Assembly: GCA_036501535.1 (NCBI GenBank)
Contig: DASYAE010000046.1
Coordinates: 1-64,000, forward strand
Direction: 5' to 3'
Length of the DNA: 64,000 nt
Source: DASYAE01 sp036501535
GTDB taxonomy: Bacteria; Actinomycetota; Actinomycetes; Streptomycetales; Catenulisporaceae
Within the stretch, counting starts at the first letter, position 1. Every line of letters starts with the position of its first letter. The notes beneath the pieces were generated by a model. The model had not been told where the DNA came from. It made no database searches and saw only the letters and a program-made list of their open reading frames with translations. Of this stretch, positions 32,826-41,883 are shown one piece after another. The position numbers were made by a program, and so were the translations under genes.

Positions 32826-33733
32826 CGGCGGCTCCGGGCCGCGAGACGGTGGCCCGGGCGGTCCCGGACCCGGAGACGCTGCGCGCGGCGCTCGACGCGC
32901 AGGGCTATCTGGCCGACACGGGGCTGGCCACGGCGCTCTACCTCGCGCTGCGCCTTCCGCAGCCGCTGCTGCTGGAGGGCGAGCCTGGCGTGGGCAAGAC
33001 CGAGGCGGCGCGCGCGATCGCGGCGGTGCTCGGCAGTCCTCTGATCCGGCTTCAGTGCTATGACGGGCTCGACGCCGCCGAGGCGCTGTACGAGTGGAAC
33101 TATCCGCGCCAGCTGCTCAGCATCCGCCTGGCCGAGGCGCGCGGCGCGGCGCTCGCCGAGGCGGACCTGTTCACCGACGCGTTCCTGCTGCGCCGTCCGG
33201 TGCTGGCCGCGCTCGCGCATCCGGGCCCGGCGCCCGCGGTGCTGCTGATCGACGAGATCGACCGCGCCGACGACGACTTCGAGGCCTTCCTGCTGGAGGT
33301 GCTGGCCGAGGCGAGCGTCACCATCCCCGAGATCGGCACGGTGCGCGCGGCGGTCGAGCCGGTCGTGGTGCTGACCTCCAACCGGACCCGCGACCTGCAC
33401 GACGCGCTGCGCCGCCGCTGCCTTTATCACTGGATCGACTACCCGGACACCGCGCGCCTCGTGGAGATCGTGCGCCGCCGGGTGCCGGAGGCCGGTCAGC
33501 TCGCGGCTCAGGTCGCGGCGGCCGTGCGGCGGCTGCGCGAGCTGGACCTGCAGAAGCCGCCGGGGATCGCGGAGAGCATCGACTGGGTCGGCGCGCTGGC
33601 CCTGCTCGGCGTGCGCCGGCTGGAGCCGCAGGCCGCGCAGCAGACGCTCGGCGTGCTGCTCAAGCATCACGAGGACCACGAACTCGTCGCCGCGCACGGC
33701 TTGGACCGGCTGGTCGGCACGCCGGATGGCTGA
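32822..33733 (+). CDS. coxD: MoxR-type AAA ATPase, CO dehydrogenase maturation (CoxD)
   Basis: The 303-residue AAA ATPase has Walker A GEPGVGKTEAAR (Lys59), Walker B VLLIDEIDRAD and sensor 1 LTSNRTRD. In Oligotropha CoxD is needed to build the Mo-S-Cu cluster. It works with the VWA protein that follows. The GTG start overlaps the previous stop (GTGA), and its end overlaps coxE by 8 bases. Confidence 0.93.
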   Translation: MTAAPGRETVARAVPDPETLRAALDAQGYLADTGLATALYLALRLPQPLLLEGEPGVGKTEAARAIAAVLGSPLIRLQCYDGLDAAEALYEWNYPRQLLSIRLAEARGAALAEADLFTDAFLLRRPVLAALAHPGPAPAVLLIDEIDRADDDFEAFLLEVLAEASVTIPEIGTVRAAVEPVVVLTSNRTRDLHDALRRRCLYHWIDYPDTARLVEIVRRRVPEAGQLAAQVAAAVRRLRELDLQKPPGIAESIDWVGALALLGVRRLEPQAAQQTLGVLLKHHEDHELVAAHGLDRLVGTPDG

Positions 33734-34979
33734 GCCGCCACAGGCCCAGCCGAAGTCGCTGCCGAATTCGCAGCCGCTGCCGCTGCCGGACTTCGACGCT
33801 CCGTCGTTCGCCGGGCGCCTCGCCGAAGCCCTACGCGGCGCGGGCGTCCCGGCCGCACCGGACCGGGCGGCCTGCTTCCTCTCGGCGCTCCGGCTCACGC
33901 CTCCGGTCGATCGCACGGCGCTGTATTGGGCGGCCCGGCTCGCCTTCGTCACCGCGCGGGAGCAGATCGGGCCGTTCGACGCGGTCTTCGCCGCGATCTT
34001 CGGCGCGGCAACGCAATCGCCCGACGCGCGCAGCGCCGCCGAGGAACCCACGCCGCACACCGAGCCCGGTGCCGCGCCGCCTCCCGACGTGACGTCGCGC
34101 CAGCAGTCCGCTGGCGGCGCACCGCTGCCCGGCCCGCACGCCCGAGCCGACCGGCTCAATGGTCAATCACGTGCGGAGCGCGACCGGCGCGCCGGACTGC
34201 GGGCCCTGACGAGCGATCAGGAGGCGTTGGCGCACAAGGACTTCGCCGCTTTCGAGCCGGGCGAGTTCGCCGACCTGGACCGGCTGCTGGAGCTGCTGGC
34301 GGTCAGCCTCCCGCTGCGCCGCGGCCGGCGCCGCGCGCCGGACCCGCGCGGGCGCCGCGCCGATCTGCGGCGCAGCCTGCGCCGGAGCATGCGCACCGGC
34401 GGCGAGCCGTTCCGCCTCGCCCGGACGCGCAACCGCCCGCGCCGCCGGCCGCTGGTGCTGCTCTGCGACATCTCCGGCTCCATGGAACCGTACACGCGCG
34501 CTTATCTGCGGTTCTTTTCAGGGCTCTGTGCCCGCTCCGGCGTCGGGCGGCCGGCCGAGGCCTTCGTCTTCGCCACCCGGCTGACCCGGCTGACCGCGGT
34601 CCTGCGCCATGCCGGGCCGGACGCGGCGCTGCGGCGGGCCGGGGCCGCCGCGCCGGACTGGTCCGGCGGCACGCTGATCGGCGCCGCGCTGGCCGATTTC
34701 AACCGCCGCTACGGCCGGCGCGGGATGGCCCGCGGCGCCGTGGTGGTGGTCTTCTCCGACGGCTGGGAGGGCCGCGACCCGGCGCTGGTCGGGCGCGAGA
34801 CGGCGCGACTGTCGCGACTGGCCCGGCGGGTGGTGTGGGTCAATCCGCGCAAAGCAGCACCCGGATATGCGCCGCTGGCCGGCGGCATGGCCGCCGCGCT
34901 GCCGCACTGTGGCGCGTTCGTGAGCGGCCACAGCCCCGCCGCGCTGGCGGAGCTGGTCGACGCGATCGCCTCCGCCTGA
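33726..34979 (+). CDS. coxE: VWA-domain protein CoxE of CO dehydrogenase maturation
   Basis: The 417-residue protein has an N-terminal CoxE-like region with a low-complexity insertion of about 80 residues (roughly 95-160). The C-terminal von Willebrand A domain has an intact MIDAS: DISGSMEPY with Asp248, and GGTLIGAAL. CoxE partners with MoxR-type CoxD to mature CO dehydrogenase. It is the last gene of this run. The following 316 bases hold two palindromes and an inverted repeat belonging to the next operon. Confidence 0.92.
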   Translation: MAEPPQAQPKSLPNSQPLPLPDFDAPSFAGRLAEALRGAGVPAAPDRAACFLSALRLTPPVDRTALYWAARLAFVTAREQIGPFDAVFAAIFGAATQSPDARSAAEEPTPHTEPGAAPPPDVTSRQQSAGGAPLPGPHARADRLNGQSRAERDRRAGLRALTSDQEALAHKDFAAFEPGEFADLDRLLELLAVSLPLRRGRRRAPDPRGRRADLRRSLRRSMRTGGEPFRLARTRNRPRRRPLVLLCDISGSMEPYTRAYLRFFSGLCARSGVGRPAEAFVFATRLTRLTAVLRHAGPDAALRRAGAAAPDWSGGTLIGAALADFNRRYGRRGMARGAVVVVFSDGWEGRDPALVGRETARLSRLARRVVWVNPRKAAPGYAPLAGGMAAALPHCGAFVSGHSPAALAELVDAIASA

Positions 34980-35010
34980 CCGCGCATCGGCACACTGATC
35001 GCCGACACAG

Positions 35011-35176
35011 AGTGTCGACACTTTGAAGCAGCCTTCAGATAACCTTCATCGCAGACACCCAATAATGAACGGACCTCTGCCCTTGGTGATCCGCTTCGAC
35101 TCGGCAGAACGACTCTTTACCACGCCACCCCTGGACACCGCGGGGCCCGGCCTGCTTGAATCCGAGTGTCGACACT
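35011..35176. promoter_or_regulatory. Paired AGTGTCGACACT palindromes
   Basis: The same 12-bp perfect palindrome AGTGTCGACACT occurs at 35011-35022 and 35165-35176, 154 bp apart (about 14-15 helical turns), both extended by a T. The core TGTCGACA agrees with the GTnnAC layout of GntR/FadR-type operators. The nearby GntR/FCD regulator (41053-41883) is a candidate binder. Looping between two sites is possible. No clear -35/-10 pair was found between them. Confidence 0.6.
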
Positions 35177-35200
35177 TGCGGAAACGCAGGGCTCGACGCC

Positions 35201-35260
35201 TGCGCTGTGCACTCCCCTGTGCGTCCCCCCCGGGTCTCTCCAGGGCGCGTGCACAGCGCA
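35201..35260 (+). promoter_or_regulatory. 12-bp inverted repeat in the leader of the second molybdenum hydroxylase operon
   Basis: TGCGCTGTGCAC (35201-35212) is perfectly complementary to GTGCACAGCGCA (35249-35260), separated by a 36-base pyrimidine-rich spacer. It lies 36 bases before the operon's first ATG at 35296. It may form a leader hairpin controlling translation, or be a bipartite operator. Confidence 0.55.
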
Positions 35261-35295
35261 TTTCCCTTGTCCCGCCGGGAACCCGCAGGAGGACC

Positions 35296-35829
35296 ATGGC
35301 CGCCGCACAGCGCTCCACTCCCGTCGGCTTCACCCTCAACGGCGAGGACATGCAGGTCCACGTCCGGGACCCGGCGGCGCCGCTGCTCGACGTGCTGCGC
35401 CACGACCTCGGACTGACCGGCACCAAGTCCGGCTGCGCCATCGGCTACTGCGGCGCCTGCACGGTCCTGGTGGACGGCGAGGCGGTCCCGGCCTGCCTGC
35501 AGATGGTCGGGCTGCTCGAGGGCCGCACCGTGCGCACGATCGAGGACCTGGCCGGGCCGGACGGGCTCGACCCGGTCCAGCGCGCCTTCGTGGCCAAGGC
35601 CGGCCTGCAGTGCGGATTCTGCACGCCCGGCCACATCATGGCGCTGCGGGCGCTGCTGGATCAGGACCCGGATCCGGGCGAGGAGCGCATCCGCGCGGTG
35701 GTCGACGGCAACTACTGCCGCTGCACCGGCTACGTGAAGATCCTCGACGCGGCCCGCGAGGCGGTCGCCCTGCTCAACGCCGGGGCGGCCGAAGCGCAGG
35801 AAGCCCAGAAGGCCCAGGGGGCCGACTGA
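35296..35829 (+). CDS. [2Fe-2S] small subunit of a second molybdenum hydroxylase
   Basis: The 177-residue protein has the two-cluster layout of xanthine dehydrogenase-type small subunits: Cys47, 52, 55 and 67 (GCAIGYCGAC), then Cys106, 109, 141 and 143 (QCGFCTPGH and CRCTGY). The ATG at 35296 has AGGAGG 5 bases upstream. The gene order small-large-FAD differs from that of the coxMSL genes. The stop overlaps the large-subunit start (TGATG). It is distinct from the CO dehydrogenase CoxS. Confidence 0.93.
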   Translation: MAAAQRSTPVGFTLNGEDMQVHVRDPAAPLLDVLRHDLGLTGTKSGCAIGYCGACTVLVDGEAVPACLQMVGLLEGRTVRTIEDLAGPDGLDPVQRAFVAKAGLQCGFCTPGHIMALRALLDQDPDPGEERIRAVVDGNYCRCTGYVKILDAAREAVALLNAGAAEAQEAQKAQGAD

Positions 35830-38180
35830 TGGCGATCACCGACCTCTCCCCCGCGACCGGGGTCGCAGAACCGGCCCGCGCCGCGATGCCGCCCGGGATC
35901 GGCACCGCGGTCACCCGGATCGACGCCGAGGAGAAGGTGACCGGCAGGGCGGTCTACTCCGGGGACGTCCGGCTGCCGCGCATGCTGCACGGCGCCGTGG
36001 TCCGCTCGCCGCATGCCTGCGCGCGCGTCCTGCACGTCGACACCTCGCGCGCGGCGCGCGTCCCGGGCGTGCGTGCGGTGGTGACCGGCGCCGACACGGC
36101 CAAGGTCAAGTGGGGCGCGTTCCGCCCGGACCTCTACCCGATGGCGATCGACTACGTCCGCTACGTCGGCGACGAGGTGGCGGCCGTCGCAGCCGTCGAC
36201 ATCGAGACCGCCCGGCGCGCTGCAGCCCTCATCGAGGTCGAATACGAGCCGCTGCCCGCGGTGCTCAGCCTCGACGAGGCGCTGGCCGAGGGCGCGCCCT
36301 TGGTGCACGAGGACGCGCCCGGCAACATCGCGCACGAATTCGGCTACGACCGCGGCGGCGCGGACGCGTGGTTCGAGCGCAGCGACGTGATCGTGGAAGG
36401 CACCTGGCAGACCATCAGGCAGTGGCACGGCGCGCTCGAGACGATCGGCTGCACGGCTGAGTGGACGCAGGACCGGGTCACCCTGTGGGTCAACTCGCAG
36501 ACCCCGTTCCTGGCCCGGCAGCGCTACGCGACCGCGCTCGGCCTGCCGCTGCGCAGCGTGCGCGTCGTGCTGACCGAGCTCGGCGGCGGCTTCGGCGGCA
36601 AGTCCGGGGATGACAACACCTCGGTGATCTGCGCGATCCTGGCCCGCCGGGCCGGCCGGCCGGTGCAGCTGCTGGACACCCGGGAGGAGGAGTTCCTGGC
36701 CAGCCGGCCGCGCATCCCCATGCGCTACCGGGTGCGGCTCGGCTTCACCGCGGACGGCCTGGTCACCGCGAAGGACATCGACATGGTCGCGGACAACGGC
36801 GCGTACACCGGCAAGGCGCAGGCGGTGCTCGGCGCGGCGACCGTGCGGCACGACGCGCTGTTCAAGTACCGCGCGGTGCGGGCGCGCTCCCGGCTGGTCT
36901 ACACGAACCTCGAGCCGACCGGCGCGTTCCGCGGCTTCGGCAACCCGTCCGCGGACTGGGCGGTCGGGCAGGCCTGGGACCTGGCCGCGCAGCGCCTCGG
37001 CATCCAGATGCCGGAGCTGCTGCTGCGCAACGCGGTGGAGTCCGGCGACGTCTCGCCGCACAACCACCGGATCGGCAGCTGCGAGCTCAAGCAGTGCATA
37101 CAGCGGGCCACGCGGGCGATCGGCTGGTACGAGAAGCGCGCCGACCCGAAGCCGAACCGGGGCCTGGCGATGGGCGTGAGCGTGCACGTCTCGGGCCGAC
37201 GCAGCTTCGGGGACTACGACGGCAGCTCGGCGATCGTGCGGCTGACCGAGGACGGCCGGGCCGCGGTCATCATCGGCGAGGGCGAGGTCGGCACCGGCTC
37301 GCGCACGACGTTCGCGCAGATCGCGGCCGCGCAGCTGGGAATCCCGGTCGCAGACGTCTCGGTCACTCGGCCGGACACGGACCTGACGACGCACGCGCTC
37401 GGCACTCTGGCCAGCCGGGTGACCTATGTCGCCGGCAACGCGGTGCAGCGCGCGGCCGAGGCGGCTTGCCAACAGCTGCTCGACGCGGCGGCGCGCCAGC
37501 TCAACCGGCCCGCCGCAGAGCTCTGGGTCGAGGACGGGCACGTGCGCGCGCCGGCCTCCGACGAGGACGACGTCGCGGTCAAGGTGCCGGTCGGCACCGT
37601 GGTGCGCGCCGAGCTCTACCGGCAGGGCGGCGAGCCGATCGTGGGGCTGGGCTCCTTCGACAACCCCTCGGAGTTCCCGGACCAGTCCCGCTTCGGCAAC
37701 GAGTCGGGGGCCTACAACTTCGTCGCGGAGGCGGCCGAGGTCGAGGTGGACCCGGCCACCGGCGCGGTCACCGTGCTGGAGCTGGCCGCGGCGGTCGACT
37801 GCGGCACGGTGCTCAACCCGCCGCTGGCCGAGGGCCAGGTCGAGGGCGCGGTCGCGCAGGGGCTCGGCATGGCGCTGACCGAGCGCTTCGCCTGGGCCGG
37901 CGGCGCGCCGACCCGGCCGAACTTCGACGACTACAAGCTGCCGACGGCCGGCTCCATGCCGCCGCTGCGGGTCGAGTTCGCCGACTCCTACGAGCCGACC
38001 GGCCCGTTCGGCGCCAAGGGCGTCGGCGAGATCGCGCTGGACCCGGTCCCGGCGATCATCGCCAGCGCGGTGGCCGACGCGGTGGGCGTGCGCATCCACG
38101 AGCTGCCGATCACCGCGGAGAAGGTCTTCTGGGGCATCCGTGCGGCCGCGGGCCGCCGGGACGACGAGGGAGAGCGCTGA
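35829..38180 (+). CDS. Molybdopterin large subunit of a xanthine-dehydrogenase-type hydroxylase, substrate unknown
   Basis: The 783-residue subunit has cofactor motifs GGGFGGKSGDDNT, the active-site loop TGAFRGFGNPS (Phe367, Arg368) and the catalytic Glu734 in GAKGVGEIA. The loop is neither the form I CO dehydrogenase AYxCSFR nor the form II AYRGAGR. It is nearest to xanthine dehydrogenase and hydroxybenzoyl-CoA reductase-like enzymes. It hydroxylates a carbon next to N or on an aromatic ring. Neighbouring hydrolase and amidohydrolase genes suggest further degradation of the product. It overlaps both flanking genes by one base. Confidence 0.9.
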   Translation: MAITDLSPATGVAEPARAAMPPGIGTAVTRIDAEEKVTGRAVYSGDVRLPRMLHGAVVRSPHACARVLHVDTSRAARVPGVRAVVTGADTAKVKWGAFRPDLYPMAIDYVRYVGDEVAAVAAVDIETARRAAALIEVEYEPLPAVLSLDEALAEGAPLVHEDAPGNIAHEFGYDRGGADAWFERSDVIVEGTWQTIRQWHGALETIGCTAEWTQDRVTLWVNSQTPFLARQRYATALGLPLRSVRVVLTELGGGFGGKSGDDNTSVICAILARRAGRPVQLLDTREEEFLASRPRIPMRYRVRLGFTADGLVTAKDIDMVADNGAYTGKAQAVLGAATVRHDALFKYRAVRARSRLVYTNLEPTGAFRGFGNPSADWAVGQAWDLAAQRLGIQMPELLLRNAVESGDVSPHNHRIGSCELKQCIQRATRAIGWYEKRADPKPNRGLAMGVSVHVSGRRSFGDYDGSSAIVRLTEDGRAAVIIGEGEVGTGSRTTFAQIAAAQLGIPVADVSVTRPDTDLTTHALGTLASRVTYVAGNAVQRAAEAACQQLLDAAARQLNRPAAELWVEDGHVRAPASDEDDVAVKVPVGTVVRAELYRQGGEPIVGLGSFDNPSEFPDQSRFGNESGAYNFVAEAAEVEVDPATGAVTVLELAAAVDCGTVLNPPLAEGQVEGAVAQGLGMALTERFAWAGGAPTRPNFDDYKLPTAGSMPPLRVEFADSYEPTGPFGAKGVGEIALDPVPAIIASAVADAVGVRIHELPITAEKVFWGIRAAAGRRDDEGER

Positions 38181-39097
38181 TGACCACCGCCCTCGACCCG
38201 GAATCCGCATCCGCCCTCGACGATGTCTCGGCGATGCGCCCGCCGGCGCCCATCCTGTTCCCGCAGGACATCGACGAGGCCTTACAGCTGCTCGCCGCGG
38301 ACGGCGCCGTGGCGCTCGGCGGCGGGGTCGGGCACCTCCTGCGCCGGCGCGAGAGCGACCGGTGCGACGTGTCAGCGTACGTGTCGGTGCGCGGCCTGCC
38401 GGAGCTGCGCGCGATCACCTGGTCGGACCGGGAGATCCGGATCGGCGCGGGCGTGCGGCTCAGCGAGATCGAGGCGGACCCGCGGCTGGCCGCGGCCTGG
38501 CCGGCCCTCACCGCGGCGGCCGGCTCGGTGGCGACCGGCCGGATCCGCCGCATGGTCACCCTCGGCGGGAACGTCTGCGCGCGCGACGACAGCCACGACC
38601 CGCCGGTCGCGCTGGCCGCCCTCGGCGCGGAGCTGACCGTGCGCAGCGCCGGCGCGACCCGCACTCTGCGCCTGGATCAGCTCTCTGAGCTGAGTCCGGA
38701 CGAGCTGGTCCAGGACTTCCGGCTGCCGCGCCCGCAGGGACTCTGCGGCTCGGCGTTCGAGAAGTTCCTGGTGCGCGGCGTGTGGGAGTACGCGTGCGTA
38801 CACGTCGCGGCCGTCGTGGGCCTGAACGGCTCCGGCGCGACCGAACGGCTCTCGCTGGCCGTCGGCTCCGTGCAGGGCGGGCCGGTGTCGATCGACCTCA
38901 GTGACCTGATCGGCATCCCGGCCGACCAGGGACTATCCGATACGGCCGCCCGACGCGCCGCCGCGGCCACCCGCCCCTACGACGACGTGCGCGGCTCCGC
39001 CGCCTACAAGACGTTGATGATCGCCGAATTCACCCGCCGCGCGCTGGCCGGAGCGATCCGCCGCGCAGAGCCCGCCGAAGGAGACGGCCCAGGATGA
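38180..39097 (+). CDS. FAD-binding subunit of the second molybdenum hydroxylase
   Basis: The 305-residue protein follows the FAD-binding fold of the family. The expected pyrophosphate-binding glycines are in ALGGGVGHLLRR and a TLGG-like VTLGGNVCA motif. It contains a TTA codon at 38282-38284 (Ala-Leu-Gln). TTA is very rare in such GC-rich genomes and requires the bldA tRNA in streptomycetes. The start overlaps the large-subunit stop by one base, the end overlaps the hydrolase gene by 4. Confidence 0.88.
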   Translation: MTTALDPESASALDDVSAMRPPAPILFPQDIDEALQLLAADGAVALGGGVGHLLRRRESDRCDVSAYVSVRGLPELRAITWSDREIRIGAGVRLSEIEADPRLAAAWPALTAAAGSVATGRIRRMVTLGGNVCARDDSHDPPVALAALGAELTVRSAGATRTLRLDQLSELSPDELVQDFRLPRPQGLCGSAFEKFLVRGVWEYACVHVAAVVGLNGSGATERLSLAVGSVQGGPVSIDLSDLIGIPADQGLSDTAARRAAAATRPYDDVRGSAAYKTLMIAEFTRRALAGAIRRAEPAEGDGPG

Positions 39098-39930
39098 GCG
39101 CCACAATCATGGACGGCGAAGCGACGATGCGCGACCGCATCAGGCTTCTGTACACCCGGCACACCGCGCCGATGGGGGCGCCGCGGATCGTGTTCGTGCA
39201 CAGCCTCGCCCTCTCGCAGACGCTGTGGTCGCGGGTCGCCGCGACCCTCGACGGCCGGGCCGAGATGATCACCTACGACTGCCGCGGCCACGGCCGGTCC
39301 GGCCGCACACCGGGCCCTTACACGGTCGGCCAGTTCGCCGACGACCTGGCCGAGCTGCTCGATCACGTCGGCTGGACCGACGCGGTGGTGGCCGGCTGCT
39401 CGATGGGCGGCTGCGTCGCGCAGAACTTCGCCGCCCGCTACCCGGGCCGAACCCGGGCGGCGCTGTTCGTCGACACCACCGCCTGGTACGGGCCGAACGC
39501 ACCGATCGACTGGGCCGAGCGCGCGGGCGCGGCGCGGGAGAAGGGCTTCGAGGCGCTGGTCCCGTACCAGCTGTCCCGCTGGTTCAGCCCGGCCTTCCAG
39601 GAGGCCGAGCCGCGGCTGATGAAGCGGCTGTCCGACGTGTTCGCCGCCAACGACCTCGATGCGTACCAGGCCTCGTGCGCGATGCTCGGCACGGCGGACC
39701 TGCGGGCCGGCGCCCGCTCGATCCGCCAGCCGGCCGCGGTCCTGGTCGGCGAGCACGACGAGGCGGCCCCGCCTGCGATGGCGCAGGACCTGGCCGAGCG
39801 GGTCGGCTGCGGGCCCGCGCTGGTCGTGCCCGGCGCGCGGCACCTGACCCCGCTGGAGAACCCCGGCGCCATCGCCTACGCGCTGTCCGAGCTGATCAAG
39901 CGGATCCCGGTGGCGGGGGCCTCCTATTGA
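39094..39930 (+). CDS. Alpha/beta hydrolase, enol-lactonase-like
   Basis: The 278-residue protein has the alpha/beta hydrolase fold: oxyanion segment FVHSLALSQTLW, nucleophile elbow GCSMGG (Ser103) and the catalytic His in GARHLTPLE (His250). The acid is probably the Asp of VGEHDEA. Its overall pattern resembles 3-oxoadipate enol-lactonases. In this operon it would hydrolyse a lactone or amide made from the hydroxylated substrate, an inference. Translationally coupled at both ends. Confidence 0.85.
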   Translation: MSATIMDGEATMRDRIRLLYTRHTAPMGAPRIVFVHSLALSQTLWSRVAATLDGRAEMITYDCRGHGRSGRTPGPYTVGQFADDLAELLDHVGWTDAVVAGCSMGGCVAQNFAARYPGRTRAALFVDTTAWYGPNAPIDWAERAGAAREKGFEALVPYQLSRWFSPAFQEAEPRLMKRLSDVFAANDLDAYQASCAMLGTADLRAGARSIRQPAAVLVGEHDEAAPPAMAQDLAERVGCGPALVVPGARHLTPLENPGAIAYALSELIKRIPVAGASY

Positions 39931-39965
39931 ACGACACTGCGAAAGGAGCTGCGCGAGGCGGTGCG

Positions 39966-41129
39966 GTGGACGGTTCGGCGGACGGCCCGGTCGTCGACGT
40001 GCACGCGCACTATCTCGGCGCGCAGGCGGTCGAGCGGATCCGCGAGGAGGGCGGGCCGCACGGCGTGCGGCTGGTGACCGCGGCGGACCGGCGCACCGTG
40101 CGGGTCGAGGTCGCCGGGCGGCTCAGCGGCCTGCCGCTGCTTCCGGCGCTGGTCGACGTCGAGGCGCGGCTGGCGTGGATGGACGCCGCGCGGGTCGACG
40201 TGCAGGTCGTCTCGCCGTGGATGGACCTGGCCGGCCACGACCTGGCCGGACCGTCGGGGCTCTGGCTCGCCCGGGTGCAGAACGACGCGGCGGCCGCGCT
40301 CGCCGGGTCGCGCCCGGACCGGTTCCGGGCCGCCGCCGCGGTCCCGCTGCAGGATCCTGATCTCGCGGTCGGCGAGCTGCGCCGGGCCGTCGGCGAGCTG
40401 GGCCACGTGGCCGTGCAGATCGGGGCGCGGGTCGGCGAGCTCGGGTTGGACGACCCGCGGTTCGCCGGGTTCTGGGACGCGGCCGAGCAGCTGAACGTGC
40501 CGGTGATCGTGCACCCGGCCGAGCTCGACGTGCCCGAGCGCAACCGGCGGCTGTTCCTGCACATCCTGGTCGGCAACCCGGCGGACACCACCTTCGCCGC
40601 GGCGGCGCTGCTGCTCGGCGGGATCCTGGAGCGCCGGCCGCGGCTGCGGGTCCTGCTGGTGCACGGCGGCGGATTCGTGCCCTACCAGCTCGGCCGGATC
40701 GATCGTGGATTCACCGCGGCGCCGCCCGCGTCCCGCTCCCGGGGCACCCGCACGCCGCGCGAGCTGGCCGGCCGCCTGTTCTTCGACTCGGTGCTGCACG
40801 ACGCGCAGGAACTGAAGCACCTGGACCGGTTCGCGGCGCCCGGCCGTCTCGTGCTCGGCAGCGACTATCCGTTCCCGATGCGGCTGGACCGGCCGGTGGA
40901 CGCGCTTAGCGCGGCGGGCCTGGATCCGGTCCGGCGGCATAGCGCGCTGCACGGCGGGGAGCTGTTCAGCAGCGCGGTGCCGGCCGGCGCGGACGATCCG
41001 CCGGACGACGGACCGGGCGGAACCGGAGGGCCCGGCGATCCCGGCCGGCCGGTCAGTCCGCCGGATCCGTCCCGGTCCACCCGGAGCGCTCCACGGCGGC
41101 CAGGCCCCGGCGGACGATGGACTGCGTGA
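39966..41129 (+). CDS. Amidohydrolase-2 protein of the ACMSD decarboxylase type
   Basis: The 387-residue protein has TIM-barrel metal-dependent hydrolase motifs: VDVHAHYLG at the start, DVQVVSPW, VIVHPAELD, LLVHGGGFVPYQ and LGSDYPFPM near the end. The order and spacing match aminocarboxymuconate-semialdehyde decarboxylase relatives. GTG at 39966 follows GCGAGGCGG; a TTG at 39927 overlapping the hydrolase stop is an alternative and would couple the genes. The last 50 residues are Pro/Gly-rich and overlap the convergent regulator gene by 77 bases. Its presence supports a ring-degradation role for the operon. Confidence 0.85.
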   Translation: MDGSADGPVVDVHAHYLGAQAVERIREEGGPHGVRLVTAADRRTVRVEVAGRLSGLPLLPALVDVEARLAWMDAARVDVQVVSPWMDLAGHDLAGPSGLWLARVQNDAAAALAGSRPDRFRAAAAVPLQDPDLAVGELRRAVGELGHVAVQIGARVGELGLDDPRFAGFWDAAEQLNVPVIVHPAELDVPERNRRLFLHILVGNPADTTFAAAALLLGGILERRPRLRVLLVHGGGFVPYQLGRIDRGFTAAPPASRSRGTRTPRELAGRLFFDSVLHDAQELKHLDRFAAPGRLVLGSDYPFPMRLDRPVDALSAAGLDPVRRHSALHGGELFSSAVPAGADDPPDDGPGGTGGPGDPGRPVSPPDPSRSTRSAPRRPGPGGRWTA

Positions 41130-41883
41130 TCGCGGCGGCCATGTCAGCCTCCGCATCGGCGTATGCGCGCAGCAGGCGGCGGTGGTCGTCCGCCGACGTC
41201 TCCAGCCGGCCGGGCTGGGACAGGCTCAGGTGCCGCAGCCGCAGGGTGCGGATGCCGACTGAGTCGAGCACCTCGCGCACGGTCTCGTTGCCGGCCAGCC
41301 GGGCCTCGGCGTTGCGGAACTCGACCACCAGCCAGAAGTACCGCTCCAGGTCCTGCGCCGCGGCCGCCGCGTCGAGCGACTTCTGGAGCCGGGCCAGCTC
41401 GGCCAGGCCCGCGTCCGTGCGGTGCGCCACGATGCGCCGGCTGACCAGCCCGTACAGCAGTTCGCGCAGCTCGTATATCTCGCGCACCTCGGCTATTCCG
41501 AGGTGGCGCACCCGCGGCCGCTTGCGGGCGGCGATCTCGACCAGCCCCTCGCGCTCCAGCGTCTGCAGCGCCTCGCGCACCGGCGTGCGGCTGCTGTTGA
41601 AGCGCCGGGCGAGATCGACCGAGTTCAGGTCGTCGCCGGGCTTGAGCCGGCCGTCGATGATCTCCGCGCCGACCGAGACGAGGATGCGCGCGCCGACGCT
41701 GTCGAACTGCTGCGAGCGGCAGGCGACCCGCAGGATCTCGCGCTCGCCGGCCGACAGCTCCGGCGCGGCCGGGGCGGGGGCCGGCGAGGCCGAGTCGTCC
41801 ACGCGCGCCGTGCCGAGCGCCGGCCCGCCCGCAGCCGCGTCCCCGTGGAACGCCGGGCCGCCGCCCCCGCCGACCGCAGTCAT
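41053..41883 (-). CDS. GntR-family regulator with FCD domain
   Basis: The 276-residue protein has a winged helix-turn-helix (LARRFNSSRTPVREALQTLEREGLVEI, about 90-117) and an FCD effector domain with the metal-binding Asp/His pattern. FCD regulators bind short-chain acids and typically use TTGTNNACAA-like operators. The paired TGTCGACA sites upstream of the molybdenum hydroxylase operon fit this. Its first 45 residues are a low-complexity Gly/Ala/Pro stretch. It converges on the amidohydrolase gene and diverges from the third XdhC gene. Confidence 0.88.
   Translation of the reverse strand: MTAVGGGGGPAFHGDAAAGGPALGTARVDDSASPAPAPAAPELSAGEREILRVACRSQQFDSVGARILVSVGAEIIDGRLKPGDDLNSVDLARRFNSSRTPVREALQTLEREGLVEIAARKRPRVRHLGIAEVREIYELRELLYGLVSRRIVAHRTDAGLAELARLQKSLDAAAAAQDLERYFWLVVEFRNAEARLAGNETVREVLDSVGIRTLRLRHLSLSQPGRLETSADDHRRLLRAYADAEADMAAAITQSIVRRGLAAVERSGWTGTDPAD

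Noticed and set aside
35201..35260. A molybdenum-cofactor riboswitch before the second molybdenum hydroxylase operon
   Set aside because: Only one simple inverted repeat is visible; the branched conserved core of the moco motif is not seen and this class is rarely found in actinobacteria.
35829..38180. A second CO dehydrogenase large subunit
   Set aside because: Active-site loop is AFRGFG, not AYxCSFR (form I) nor AYRGAGR (form II).
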